A program made the translations under genes and the position numbers. A stretch of 10,277 nt of DNA from Deltaproteobacteria bacterium (lineage in GTDB: Bacteria > Desulfobacterota > Desulfuromonadia > Desulfuromonadales > Geopsychrobacteraceae), in NCBI GenBank assembly GCA_009993495.1, contig JAACTI010000072.1:1-10277 (forward strand), in the 5' to 3' direction. This document shows, piece by piece, positions 1 through 7,337 of this stretch. The stretch's first letter is position 1. The number at the start of each line of letters is the position of its first letter. Under the pieces are notes generated by a model. It worked only from the letters and a program-made list of their open reading frames with translations, searched no databases and had not been told where the DNA came from.

Positions 1-1313
1 TATTCAAGGGCTTCGCCGACACGCCATGTCCGCGCCAGATCACGGGTATAAAAGTAAGCGGCCAGACCCACTTCGGTGTCATTCGCCAGGCGAATCGCCT
101 CTTCCTCGGTATCAAAACGAAACAAAGGGGCCACCGGGCCAAAGGTTTCCTCGCGCGCAATAAGCATAGCGGGGGTCGCATCGGCAAGCACGGTTGGTTC
201 AAAATAACTGCCACCAAGGGTGTGACGCTTGCCGCCGGTTAAAATGCGTCCCCCCTTGGCAAGACAATCCTGAATGTGTTGTTCAACCTTTTCAACCGCC
301 GCCAGATCAATCATGGGGCCCTGCTGGGTTTCGCCTTCCAGGCCGTTACCAACTTTCATATTCTGAACCGCCAGCGTCAATTTTTCGGCGAATTGCGCGT
401 AAATATCGGTCTGAACCAGAAAGCGATTGGTACAGACACAGGTTTGTCCGGTATTGCGATATTTCGAAATCAGCGCCCCTGCCACCGCCGCATCAATATC
501 GGCATCTTTGAAGACAATAAACGGAGCATTGCCCCCTAGCTCCATGGAAACTTTTTTCATGGTCGCCGCACACGCGGCCATTAACTGCTTGCCCACCTCC
601 GTCGAGCCCGTAAAAGTAAGTTTACGCACCGCAGGGTTGGATGTCATTTCCTTGCCGATGGCTGTCGACGAACCGGTAATAACACTGAAAATTCCAGCGG
701 GAATTCCAGCACGCTGGCCCAGTTCGGCCAAGGCGAGGGCGGAAAAAGGTGTGGCTGAGGCCGGCTTGACCAACATCGGGCAGCCCACGGCTAAGGCGGG
801 CGCAGCCTTACGCGTGATCATCGCCGCAGGAAAGTTCCATGGCGTCACCGCAGCACAGACGCCAATCGGTTGTTTTATCACCACCAGGCGCTGCTGTTGG
901 GTCGTCGGTGGAATCACATCACCGTAAATACGCTTGCCTTCTTCGGCAAACCACTCAATAAAGGCAGCGGCGTAAGCAATTTCGCCGCGAGCTTCGGCCA
1001 GAGGCTTGCCTTGCTCAGCCGTCATGATTAAGGCCAAATCGTCTTGATTGGCCATCAGCAGCTCATACCAGCGCCGAAGAATTTTACTGCGTTCCTGAGC
1101 GGTTTTAGCCTTCCAGCCCCCCCAGGCTGAGGTCGCAGCTTCAATCGCCCGCCGGGTTTCCGCCCTTCCCATACGTGGCACCCGGCCAAGAATCTCACCG
1201 GTTGCCGGATTGGTCACCTCAAGAGTTTGACCATCATCACTGTCGCACCATTGTCCGGCAATAAAAGCCTGTGTTTTCAGCAGCGACATGTCTTTCAATG
1301 TTAATTTCGACAT
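1..1313 (-). CDS. gabD: Succinate-semialdehyde dehydrogenase, GabD type (3' end cut by window)
   Basis: Aldehyde dehydrogenase superfamily enzyme expected to oxidise succinate semialdehyde to succinate with NAD(P)+ in the cytoplasm, the last step of GABA degradation. Reading leftward from ATG at 1313 gives 437 uninterrupted residues; about 45 C-terminal residues of a usual 480-485 lie outside the window. Visible landmarks are the cofactor-site TPWNFP around 158-162, the general-base Glu258 in MELGGNAP, the catalytic Cys292 in GQTCVC, and EETFGP near 388-393. The whole sequence closely follows E. coli GabD as I recall it, including EQGKPLAEA and FIEWFAEEGKRIYG. The second Cys (294), two residues after the nucleophile, is typical of this subfamily and is the redox-switch pair in human SSADH. 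The Shine-Dalgarno is weak (GGGAAAGGGAAAA about 8-20 nt upstream); Met9 at 1289 is a possible alternative start. The gene is divergent from the next one. No gabT or regulator is visible. Confidence 0.93.
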   Translation of the reverse strand, partial: MSKLTLKDMSLLKTQAFIAGQWCDSDDGQTLEVTNPATGEILGRVPRMGRAETRRAIEAATSAWGGWKAKTAQERSKILRRWYELLMANQDDLALIMTAEQGKPLAEARGEIAYAAAFIEWFAEEGKRIYGDVIPPTTQQQRLVVIKQPIGVCAAVTPWNFPAAMITRKAAPALAVGCPMLVKPASATPFSALALAELGQRAGIPAGIFSVITGSSTAIGKEMTSNPAVRKLTFTGSTEVGKQLMAACAATMKKVSMELGGNAPFIVFKDADIDAAVAGALISKYRNTGQTCVCTNRFLVQTDIYAQFAEKLTLAVQNMKVGNGLEGETQQGPMIDLAAVEKVEQHIQDCLAKGGRILTGGKRHTLGGSYFEPTVLADATPAMLIAREETFGPVAPLFRFDTEEEAIRLANDTEVGLAAYFYTRDLARTWRVGEALE

Positions 1314-1492
1314 TGCAAATTTTCCCTTTCCCAAAAAACGATTTCCGTCAGCCCCTTCTCCTCAGGCAGAGCAAAACAAAGGGGTATCCATTCAGCTTCT
1401 TAGACACCGAGCCCGAGCCCCCTATGCCACGAATCACAGGAATCTACCCTTGCGTTGAGCTGTCGCCATTGCTTGCTCCGAATTTTTTTACC

Positions 1493-1521
1493 AAAGACAA
1501 CAACTTGATATTATTGTCTTT
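1493..1521. repeat. 8-bp inverted repeat, possible operator
   Basis: AAAGACAA at 1493-1500 and its exact complement TTGTCTTT at 1514-1521 flank a 13-nt spacer. No T-run follows on either strand, so it is not an intrinsic terminator. Its place between two divergent genes would suit a regulator-binding site, but an 8-bp match could be chance. Confidence 0.3.
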
Positions 1522-1692
1522 CAACTGGAGTACGGATCCAAAAATCAGGAACAAACCACCCCAACAACCTAGCATGACTCACGCAAACAGTACAACAACG
1601 ACGACGCAACGCACAGCGTCTTAACCCTGAATTCGCGCTTGCACTGAAAAAAGCGAAAGCATTAGAATATAAGGTGTTTCATGTTTTATCGA

Positions 1693-1722
1693 TTGACATA
1701 CCAGCGGAACATGGGCTATAAG
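1693..1722 (+). promoter_or_regulatory. Sigma70-like promoter for the Bax-type gene
   Basis: A perfect -35 hexamer TTGACA (1693-1698) is followed after 18 nt by TATAAG (1717-1722), five of six matches to the -10 consensus. Transcription would start near 1729, giving a leader of about 50 nt before the ATG at 1778. Confidence 0.55.
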
Positions 1723-1777
1723 CCCCGCACTGTCTAGCGGCTCCAAGACATGGCAGCAATTAGCGTTAAAGGTCTCA

Positions 1778-2677
1778 ATGATTTTTTTTACCCGCAAAAC
1801 CAACCTGTTTTTCTTGTTTGTGTGTGCCACCAGTCTGCTGCTGGTCAGTTGTACCGACAGTGTTGCTCCTATCTACCGCGAGCCGCTTCCCGGCTTGGTG
1901 CATGCTGGAAACCTGGCCGATCTTGAAGCGATTTTCAAGCGTTACAATTACAGCATTCCCAATCTTCACCAGGGTGTACCACCACTGATTGTTCAATCTC
2001 TGCCTGATGATTTCGCTGAGCTAACGACTCCAGAAACCAAAAAAACTTCTTTTTTCAAAATCCTGCTCCCGATGGTGCTACTGGCGAATGAACGTATTCG
2101 TCAAGAACGCCAGGTGCTGCTGCAAATCGTGGCGCAACTTGAAAAGAATCAAGCTATTGATGACCGCCAACAGCATCTGCTGCGCACGCTGAAACAACGC
2201 TATAAGGTTAAGGGTGATCTGTTGAGTGGGGAGACTCTGGATATCCTCAAACGCCGCGTCGACGAAATACCCGCCGCGCTGGTTCTGGCCCAGGCCGCCA
2301 ACGAATCAGCCTGGGGGACGTCGCGATTTGTCCGTGAAGGCAACAATCTTTTTGGCGAATGGACATTTGTGCCTGGCACGGGGATAGTGCCTCTCGATCG
2401 ACCTGAGGGGGAAACTTACGAAGTGCGCCGCTTCAATAATCTGTATGACTCGATCCTCGCTTACCTGCGCAACCTGAATACGCATCCCGCGTATCAGACC
2501 CTGCGTCAACTCCGTGAAAAAGCCCATCAACAAGGGCGAAAACCCCGCGGCGTCGAGCTTGCCGAGGGGCTGACAAACTACTCAACCCGCGGCGAAGTCT
2601 ACGTCTCTGACTTAAAAAAGATTATTCGCACCAACCATTTACAGCGCTTCACCTCGGTCAGCTTGCGTCAAGGCTGA
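1778..2677 (+). CDS. Bax-type glucosaminidase lipoprotein
   Basis: A 299-residue exported protein of the Bax / mannosyl-glycoprotein endo-beta-N-acetylglucosaminidase family (GH73-like fold), expected to cut N-acetylglucosaminyl bonds in peptidoglycan. The N terminus is a lipoprotein signal: basic RK at 6-7, a hydrophobic core, and the lipobox LVSC with acylated Cys25. Thr follows the Cys, so sorting to the outer membrane is likely. A charged, probably helical segment spans about 80-150. The catalytic domain runs from about 155 to 290 and carries ALAQAANESAWGTSRF-like sequence with the predicted catalytic Glu176, then EGNNLFGEW and the Y-S-x-R-G-E-x-Y-V block near the C terminus. E. coli Bax has the same blocks. 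A strong-looking promoter lies upstream, though the ribosome site (AAAGG about 7 nt from ATG) is modest. It is the only plus-strand gene and its last 10 bp overlap the convergent deacetylase gene. The physiological role is inferred. Confidence 0.88.
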   Translation: MIFFTRKTNLFFLFVCATSLLLVSCTDSVAPIYREPLPGLVHAGNLADLEAIFKRYNYSIPNLHQGVPPLIVQSLPDDFAELTTPETKKTSFFKILLPMVLLANERIRQERQVLLQIVAQLEKNQAIDDRQQHLLRTLKQRYKVKGDLLSGETLDILKRRVDEIPAALVLAQAANESAWGTSRFVREGNNLFGEWTFVPGTGIVPLDRPEGETYEVRRFNNLYDSILAYLRNLNTHPAYQTLRQLREKAHQQGRKPRGVELAEGLTNYSTRGEVYVSDLKKIIRTNHLQRFTSVSLRQG

Positions 2678-3747
2678 GGCGGCACCTCAAGCGGCCTTTG
2701 AGGCTGCACCCACAGCTGGCTGAACCAGTACCAGCGACCGTCTTTGCCTTGAGCTGTCAGGGTATATTTGTTACGGCGGCCACGGAGGGGAGCTTGCGCC
2801 TTGATCCTTAACACCCCTGTTTTTTGCGCATCAGACTGCACCACGCAAGTGTTTTGTCCCTGTACAAAACAGTTGAAGCTGTGAAATTGCCGCATGTCTT
2901 GCTGTAAACGCAAGCGCAGCTCAGGCGGATTCTGCTGCCGGACAATAGGATCGACGCCTTCTGCACTAACAACCGGCAAAGCCTGCATCTGTACCTTTTC
3001 CATAAATCCCTCCAGGGTTGCGTAACCGCCCCCCATGGGAAAGCGTGGCAGCGCCCAATTATTCGACCACTGTGACACCACTCCCGATTGTTGCGCAAAG
3101 GCCGCACTAAACCCCATATCCGTCAGCAGATCGGCCAACACGGGGTGATATTCGCCGTAGGGATAGGCGAAAAGCTCCGGCACCAGACCGAGATGTTCTT
3201 GAAAAGCGGCACTGGCGCGTTGGATATCTGCCCTGACTCGCCCTTGCCACTGACTGAAATTTTCGTCGGCCTCCAGCTCAAGCAAATAAGCGTGGCTCGC
3301 GGTATGATGACCGATTTCGACCCCCTGACGCTGCAACTCTTTTATTTGAGCCCAACCGAGGTAACCGCTCGTTCCAATGCTGTCAGTATTCACAAAGAGG
3401 GTCACCGGAAAGCCATAAGTCCGCAGCAGCGGCCAGGCCGTTTCGGCAAAGCTAACAAAGGCGTCATCGACGCTGAGGCCAAGACTCTTATCTGGCAGCG
3501 GTTGCCCCGCCTGCATTTTTTTGACGATTTCCGAGAGGGCGAGAACCTGGTACCCTTGTTTTTGGAGATACTTGAGTTGTTCAGCAAAAATTGTCGGGGC
3601 GATGTTGGTTGAAGGAAAACGCTCCTCACCAAAGCGATGATAAATAAACACACTGGTGTCCGCACTCGCCGGAGCCAGACTACATAGCAGTAAAACTGTC
3701 ATGAAACCGGAGATTTGCTGAATAAATCTGCTCATTTTTTGTGTCAT
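2668..3747 (-). CDS. Secreted polysaccharide deacetylase (NodB-homology, CE4)
   Basis: A 359-residue exported protein expected to remove N-acetyl groups from a cell-wall or exopolysaccharide. A signal peptide is clear: basic start, hydrophobic stretch at about 14-24, cleavage likely after ASA at residue 29. The NodB domain covers about 30-240: SVDDAF with Asp94-Asp95 (catalytic base and metal ligand), H-T-A-S-H with metal ligands His148 and His152, and YPYGEY at 195-200, the form seen in PgaB/IcaB-like enzymes. The usual DDG is DDA here, a small departure. Residues 270-359 form a C-terminal extension with two Cys (293, 301) that could pair in the periplasm, ending in an aromatic RWYWFSQLWV block; I recall this tail in related proteins but cannot assign a function. 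The start overlaps the preceding gene's stop by one base (TGATG), so translation is probably coupled. Met5 is an alternative start. Confidence 0.88.
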   Translation of the reverse strand: MTQKMSRFIQQISGFMTVLLLCSLAPASADTSVFIYHRFGEERFPSTNIAPTIFAEQLKYLQKQGYQVLALSEIVKKMQAGQPLPDKSLGLSVDDAFVSFAETAWPLLRTYGFPVTLFVNTDSIGTSGYLGWAQIKELQRQGVEIGHHTASHAYLLELEADENFSQWQGRVRADIQRASAAFQEHLGLVPELFAYPYGEYHPVLADLLTDMGFSAAFAQQSGVVSQWSNNWALPRFPMGGGYATLEGFMEKVQMQALPVVSAEGVDPIVRQQNPPELRLRLQQDMRQFHSFNCFVQGQNTCVVQSDAQKTGVLRIKAQAPLRGRRNKYTLTAQGKDGRWYWFSQLWVQPQRPLEVPPQP

Positions 3748-5177
3748 CAGCAGTCTTTGACTTTTTTGCGCAGGTATCGCCGAATGGTGTTGCGCGCTTT
3801 AGGGGTCACCGCCCATTCGAGCCATTTAGGCAGAACCGATGGAGCGTCAATAACTTCAATTGAAATCTGGTCGCCATCCAGCAGGCGAGTTTTGAGCAAT
3901 CGGGTCTGCCCGTTAATGCGGGCGCGAAACGCATGAATCCCGAGTTTTTCGTGAATATCGAAGGCAAAATCAAGGGCACTGCTGCCTTCGGGCAAAACGC
4001 GACTTTCCCCCTTGGGGGTATAAACCTGAATGTTTTTCGAAGCCAACATGAGTGATTGCGTATCGAAAGCCGATTCACCTTCGGTCAACGACTTCATTAA
4101 ATCGCGGAAATTTTCCCGCCGAAACTCAAATCCGGGGGCCAAAACCCCGGCTTCATTGAAGCGCGCCAGTTTACGCGTGGTGATTTCCACACGCATCCGC
4201 TTTTCCCCTGCCTGAATTGTGGTTTTAAGCGACTGGTAGCCATGATGTGAAGGCACCACAAGATGATCACGCAATTTACCGGGAATCGGGGGATAAAGGT
4301 TATGCAAAACCCCCAGAAAACGATAGGCATCCATCACCCGGTCAACCTGGGCCTCAAGGGTAAAGAGTGCAGAAAAACCACGCCCGGCTTCTTTGGCGGC
4401 CGCAATGGAAAAAGGCCGCCAACGCTCTTTGAGCAAGATCCCCAGTTTTTCGTGTTCGCAGGCATTGACAACCCGGGCGCGTTGCTGACGCAAAAACGAG
4501 ACCGTTTCCTGACGCACCTGTTCGACGCGCTGATTGTAAATTTTTCCACGGCGTGAATAGAGCAGGTGCAAAGACGACGAATCGAGGGTTGCAGCCACAT
4601 ATCTCATCCCCAGATGATTGGCCAGGGGCACATAAATTTCGCGGGTTTCCTCTGCAATACGCTTCTGCTTGTGGGCGGGCAAGGCATTAATCGTATTGAG
4701 ATTATCAATGCGATCCCAAAATTTCAGGCACAGAACGCGGACATCTTCAATCGCCGCCAAAACCTGCTTGCGATAGGTTTCCATTTTGGTGGCTTCACGG
4801 CTGAGTTCCGTCGATTCGACTTTCGTCAGGCCATCGACCAAGAGCGCGACCTCTTCGCCATATTCGCTGCGGACATATTCGATACTCACGGGAGTATCTT
4901 CGACCACATCGTGAAGCAGAGCAGCAACAATTGAGGGGAAATCCATCCAGTGGCGTGCCGCCAGATGCGAAACGCGCAGAGGGTGAAAAATATACGGCTC
5001 CCCCGATTTCCGCATCTGCCCCTCATGCCATTTTCGCGCATCGTTCAAGGCCCGTTGCACGGCGTCTAAACCCTCAACAAAACCCTCTTCTGACATGCCG
5101 CCGCCGTAGTGGGTTGTTAAAAGTTCAAGAATATCGGTAGTTAAACGGAGTACCGTTTTTTCGTCGTATTTCACCAT
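3747..5177 (-). CDS. RSH-family HD-TGS protein, predicted (p)ppGpp hydrolase with degenerate synthetase domain
   Basis: A 476-residue RelA/SpoT-like protein, counted from ATG at 5177. The HD hydrolase domain (about 35-190) keeps the expected catalytic set: RKSGEPYIFHP with metal ligand His65, LLHDVVEDT with His89-Asp90 and Glu93-Asp94, and Asp155 in WDRIDN. The synthetase-like region (about 245-345) is recognisable by PPIPGKLRD, GYQSLKTT and RVEITTRK, but the Asp that binds Mg in YDLIAIR-type motifs is Ser269 by my alignment, the basic RxKxxYSIxxK segment is reduced to WRPFSIAAAK, and the His after GYQS is Lys. The TGS domain (about 382-442) is followed by the usual KARNTIRRY segment. The protein then stops, so the long regulatory C terminus (ZFD/ACT) of about 720-residue RSH enzymes is absent. 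It should therefore degrade rather than make (p)ppGpp. A TTG at 5198 could extend it by seven residues but has no ribosome site. It lies 52 nt after the HIT gene. Confidence 0.87.
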   Translation of the reverse strand: MVKYDEKTVLRLTTDILELLTTHYGGGMSEEGFVEGLDAVQRALNDARKWHEGQMRKSGEPYIFHPLRVSHLAARHWMDFPSIVAALLHDVVEDTPVSIEYVRSEYGEEVALLVDGLTKVESTELSREATKMETYRKQVLAAIEDVRVLCLKFWDRIDNLNTINALPAHKQKRIAEETREIYVPLANHLGMRYVAATLDSSSLHLLYSRRGKIYNQRVEQVRQETVSFLRQQRARVVNACEHEKLGILLKERWRPFSIAAAKEAGRGFSALFTLEAQVDRVMDAYRFLGVLHNLYPPIPGKLRDHLVVPSHHGYQSLKTTIQAGEKRMRVEITTRKLARFNEAGVLAPGFEFRRENFRDLMKSLTEGESAFDTQSLMLASKNIQVYTPKGESRVLPEGSSALDFAFDIHEKLGIHAFRARINGQTRLLKTRLLDGDQISIEVIDAPSVLPKWLEWAVTPKARNTIRRYLRKKVKDC

Positions 5178-5229
5178 ATTGCAACACTGTCTTACCAAAG
5201 ATTGAAGGAAAAAGGAATTGAGAGGGTGG

Positions 5230-5577
5230 CTATCCGGGCGGCCAGTTCATGCGGCGCCCCCCCAGCAGGTGAAAATGGAGGTGCCAAACGACCTGTCCGC
5301 CGGCACGATTGCAGTTGTTCACCAGACGAAAACCCTCGTCGGCAATCCCGCGTTGACGCGCAATCTGTGCCGCGACCAGGTGAATATGACCGATAAGCAA
5401 CTGTTCGTCACGGGTTAAATCGAGCAAAGTGGCAATATGTCGACGTGGAATAATTAAAACATGCTGTGGTGCCTGGGGCTCAATGTCATGAAAAGCAACC
5501 ACCAGATCATCCTGATAAACAATATTCGCCGGGATGTCACCCACGGCAATTTTGCAAAACAGACAGTCAGCACTCAT
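5230..5577 (-). CDS. HIT-family (HinT-like) nucleotide hydrolase
   Basis: A 115-residue histidine-triad protein of the Hint branch, a cytoplasmic dimeric purine nucleoside phosphoramidase/AMP-lysine hydrolase in characterised members. The diagnostic triad is HLHFH at 99-103, with His101 the expected nucleotidylated nucleophile, preceded by GGQVV and followed by LLGGR and the family-typical end MNWPPG. The residue just before the triad is Trp rather than the more usual Phe/Tyr/His. The N terminus has CLFC (Cys5, Cys8), which together with His47 and a triad-region His may bind zinc in some relatives. Length matches the family. The start is supported by GGGAG five nt before ATG. It sits 36 nt after the U32 gene and shares the operon; nothing shows a specific partner. 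Confidence 0.92.
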   Translation of the reverse strand: MSADCLFCKIAVGDIPANIVYQDDLVVAFHDIEPQAPQHVLIIPRRHIATLLDLTRDEQLLIGHIHLVAAQIARQRGIADEGFRLVNNCNRAGGQVVWHLHFHLLGGRRMNWPPG

Positions 5578-5613
5578 GGCGTCTCCCGGTTCTATCCGCA
5601 GGATGCGTTTTTC

Positions 5614-6567
5614 TTATGGAAAAAGCTCAGGGTAGTAACAAACATTTTCGGTGCAGGATACTCCGAAAATCCGCTGATGTGAAGCAATTGCGGCCTGGCG
5701 GTAACCCTCAAAATCATGGTTTTCAGCCGCCAAGCGTAAAAATTCTGCCGTCAAAGAGATATTGGCCAGCTTCCGCCGGGTGGGGGCACCCCGTCCCACC
5801 AGTTTCAAGCCGTCAAAACCGGCCTTGAGCAGAAAAGGAATGGCACAGAGTCCACAACCGTGGCGGCGATCCGTTTGAGACCAGCGTGCCTGCTGCGCCA
5901 TTATTTCGTGCAAACCCGCCGAAGCCGGTGGTGACTGGGGTTCGATCTGGTAGGGAATTTCGCAGGGCCAGATTTTATCCGAGCTGCTGTGATGAAAGGA
6001 ACAAAGCCCTTCGGTATTGGGACATTTTCCCACCAGCAAAAAAGCATCGCAGGGCAGATCGGGAACCGCCTGCCGAAGCTGCTGCATTTCGGCCAAAGTC
6101 AGATGACGCGGCAAAATAGCGCGACCAATGCCGTGCCCTTGATAAAATCTTAACGCGGCAGAATTCCCCAGATGCGCCAGAGTACTGGCGTGATAGAGCA
6201 ACGTGGGAAATTGCTTTTTCAAACGCCGCAAAAGCCCGAGGTCGGCAAGAATGATACTACCAACCCCCGCGGCAACCGCTTCTGCCACATAATCAAGCAG
6301 CAGGGGTAATTGTTCGTCGGTATAAAAGGGCGCATTGAGGGTCAGGGCAAAATCAGCCCCAAGGGCACGACAACTGGCGACCACCTGGCATAAATCCGCA
6401 TAAGAATCAATCTGCGCCCCAGCAAAAGTCCGTTGATTAACCGATGCCAATAAGCCGAAGCGTTGCTGCCAAAGGGGTGGCACATAGCCGCCGTAGAGCT
6501 CATTGGCACCAGCGTTGATCAGCGCTGGAGCCTCAGCGGCATTATCAACCGGGGAAATGATTTTCAT
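5614..6567 (-). CDS. U32-family protein, likely Fe-S enzyme (UbiU/UbiV/RlhA-related)
   Basis: A 317-residue member of the family named peptidase U32. It begins MKIISPVDNAAEAPALINAGANELYGG, the typical TIM-barrel start in which xxPxxxxxxxxxAxxAGADxxY recurs. Although named peptidases, the studied members (UbiU/UbiV, RlhA, TrhP) act in oxygen-independent or prephenate-dependent hydroxylation of quinones, 23S rRNA or tRNA. Cys182 and Cys189 (C-x6-C), Cys202 and Cys238 (or Cys241) reproduce the spacing of the four [4Fe-4S] ligands of UbiU, so a cluster is likely. LKLVGRGAP at 254-262 is the usual block after the last ligand. Two more Cys lie at 305 and 310. It is short, lacking the extra C-terminal domain of RlhA/TrhP. 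Its ATG overlaps the methylase stop as ATGA, so the two are probably translated together. The substrate is unknown; a ubiquinone role is unsupported because no ubi gene is present. Confidence 0.85.
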   Translation of the reverse strand: MKIISPVDNAAEAPALINAGANELYGGYVPPLWQQRFGLLASVNQRTFAGAQIDSYADLCQVVASCRALGADFALTLNAPFYTDEQLPLLLDYVAEAVAAGVGSIILADLGLLRRLKKQFPTLLYHASTLAHLGNSAALRFYQGHGIGRAILPRHLTLAEMQQLRQAVPDLPCDAFLLVGKCPNTEGLCSFHHSSSDKIWPCEIPYQIEPQSPPASAGLHEIMAQQARWSQTDRRHGCGLCAIPFLLKAGFDGLKLVGRGAPTRRKLANISLTAEFLRLAAENHDFEGYRQAAIASHQRIFGVSCTENVCYYPELFP

Positions 6568-7337
6568 TCGGTTGATACCCCGCGTTTTTTCCAGATGTGT
6601 TCACGTCGATAATCCCACCAGCTGCCGTCAACGGGCGCGGTTAGCGTTTCCCCCACCACCACCAGAGTCAACGCCGGTTTTCCCGTCGGATCAGTGAGAT
6701 TGAAATAGTCGCGGCCTGCCGTCTCAAAAACGATAGTATCGAGATCACCGAGAAGAATTTCTTCTCCCGGTAATCCCAGGCGATGAAGCAACGCAATCGG
6801 GACAGAGGCTCCATAGCCCCTGCGCAGGGTTGCACATAATTCTTCAAGAGGCAAATTATTCATATAAATCAACAACGAAGCGCCTTTGCCGGCTAAATCT
6901 TCCAGTCGCGGCATACCCTCTTCGTTGCCGAGAGTCCGCGGCGAGACCAGAATTGCCCGGTTACAGATTCCGGGCAAGTCGAGGGTGCGTTTCAAGCGTG
7001 CAGCAGCGGCGTTGGCAATGCCGACGCCGGGAACCACCTGAGATTGAGCGCCGAAATGATCAATTAGAGCCTGGAAGGGGGCGTAAAAGGTCAGATCACC
7101 CGGAATTAAAAAGGCGACATCGGCCCGTTGCAAGCCAGCATTTATCTTTGCCAGGAGTTCGGAAAAGTCAAAATCAAAGGGGCAGCAAACCTCTTTTCCC
7201 CCTAAAAAATCAGCACAGGTGTGTTCGTAGGGATCAGGGGCAAACACCAACTGAGCCTGCCGCAAAGCAGCGACTCCATGCAGGGTCAGCAACTGAGGAT
7301 CACCAGGGCCGGCACCGATAAACCAAACTTTTTTCAT
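6564..7337 (-). CDS. Tetrapyrrole methylase family protein, CobM/CbiF-like
   Basis: A 257-residue SAM-dependent methyltransferase of the tetrapyrrole (TP) methylase fold. Evidence: WFIGAGPGDPQLLTLHG at 5-21 (the N-terminal glycine-rich loop), LIPGDLTFY at 77-85 (the PGDP/SGDP motif, Asp to Leu after GD), VVPGV at 101-105, SLLIYMNNLPLEEL near 154-167, and ALTLVVVGE at 222-230. Overall layout is closest to precorrin-4 C11-methyltransferase (CobM/CbiF), but the segment after the first loop (FAPDPYEHTC) differs from the usual YAGSLV form, so the substrate is uncertain. The TP fold also includes RsmI, an rRNA methyltransferase. ATG at 7337 is chosen over the upstream GTG at 7361 because it overlaps the tlyA stop as ATGA and has GGAG nine nt upstream. 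No other cobalamin genes are in the window, which argues against a routine corrin role. Confidence 0.83.
   Translation of the reverse strand: MKKVWFIGAGPGDPQLLTLHGVAALRQAQLVFAPDPYEHTCADFLGGKEVCCPFDFDFSELLAKINAGLQRADVAFLIPGDLTFYAPFQALIDHFGAQSQVVPGVGIANAAAARLKRTLDLPGICNRAILVSPRTLGNEEGMPRLEDLAGKGASLLIYMNNLPLEELCATLRRGYGASVPIALLHRLGLPGEEILLGDLDTIVFETAGRDYFNLTDPTGKPALTLVVVGETLTAPVDGSWWDYRREHIWKKRGVSTE

Larger units (their letters stand above)
1314..1777. other. Divergent intergenic region without a supported gene
   Basis: These 464 bp separate the divergent gabD-type gene and the Bax-type lipoprotein gene. Open frames here (for example 1271-1624 on plus, 1621-1830 on minus) encode low-complexity peptides, lack ribosome sites and partly lie inside gabD, so I do not call genes. 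It holds an 8-bp inverted repeat (1493-1521), a sigma70-like promoter for the rightward gene (1693-1722), and a Pro/Thr/Asn-rich-looking stretch at about 1550-1615 that seems to be non-coding. I saw no convincing promoter for gabD on the minus strand. Confidence 0.6.

Noticed and set aside
427..927. Plus-strand open frame of 166 codons inside gabD
   Set aside because: It is antisense to strongly conserved aldehyde dehydrogenase sequence and has no family features.
1271..1624. Plus-strand open frame in the gabD-Bax gap
   Set aside because: Starts inside gabD, has a low-complexity Thr-rich end and no ribosome site.
2685..2703. Small hairpin CCTCAA-N7-TTGAGG near the convergent gene ends
   Set aside because: The stem is only 6 bp, there is no T-run on either strand, and it lies in deacetylase coding sequence, so it is not a supported terminator.
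3088..3612. Plus-strand open frame of 174 codons inside the deacetylase gene
   Set aside because: Antisense shadow of the NodB domain; no ribosome site and no recognisable domain.
5614..6567. Calling the U32 protein a collagenase/peptidase
   Set aside because: The Cys pattern matches Fe-S-dependent hydroxylation proteins of the family, and no protease catalytic motif is visible.
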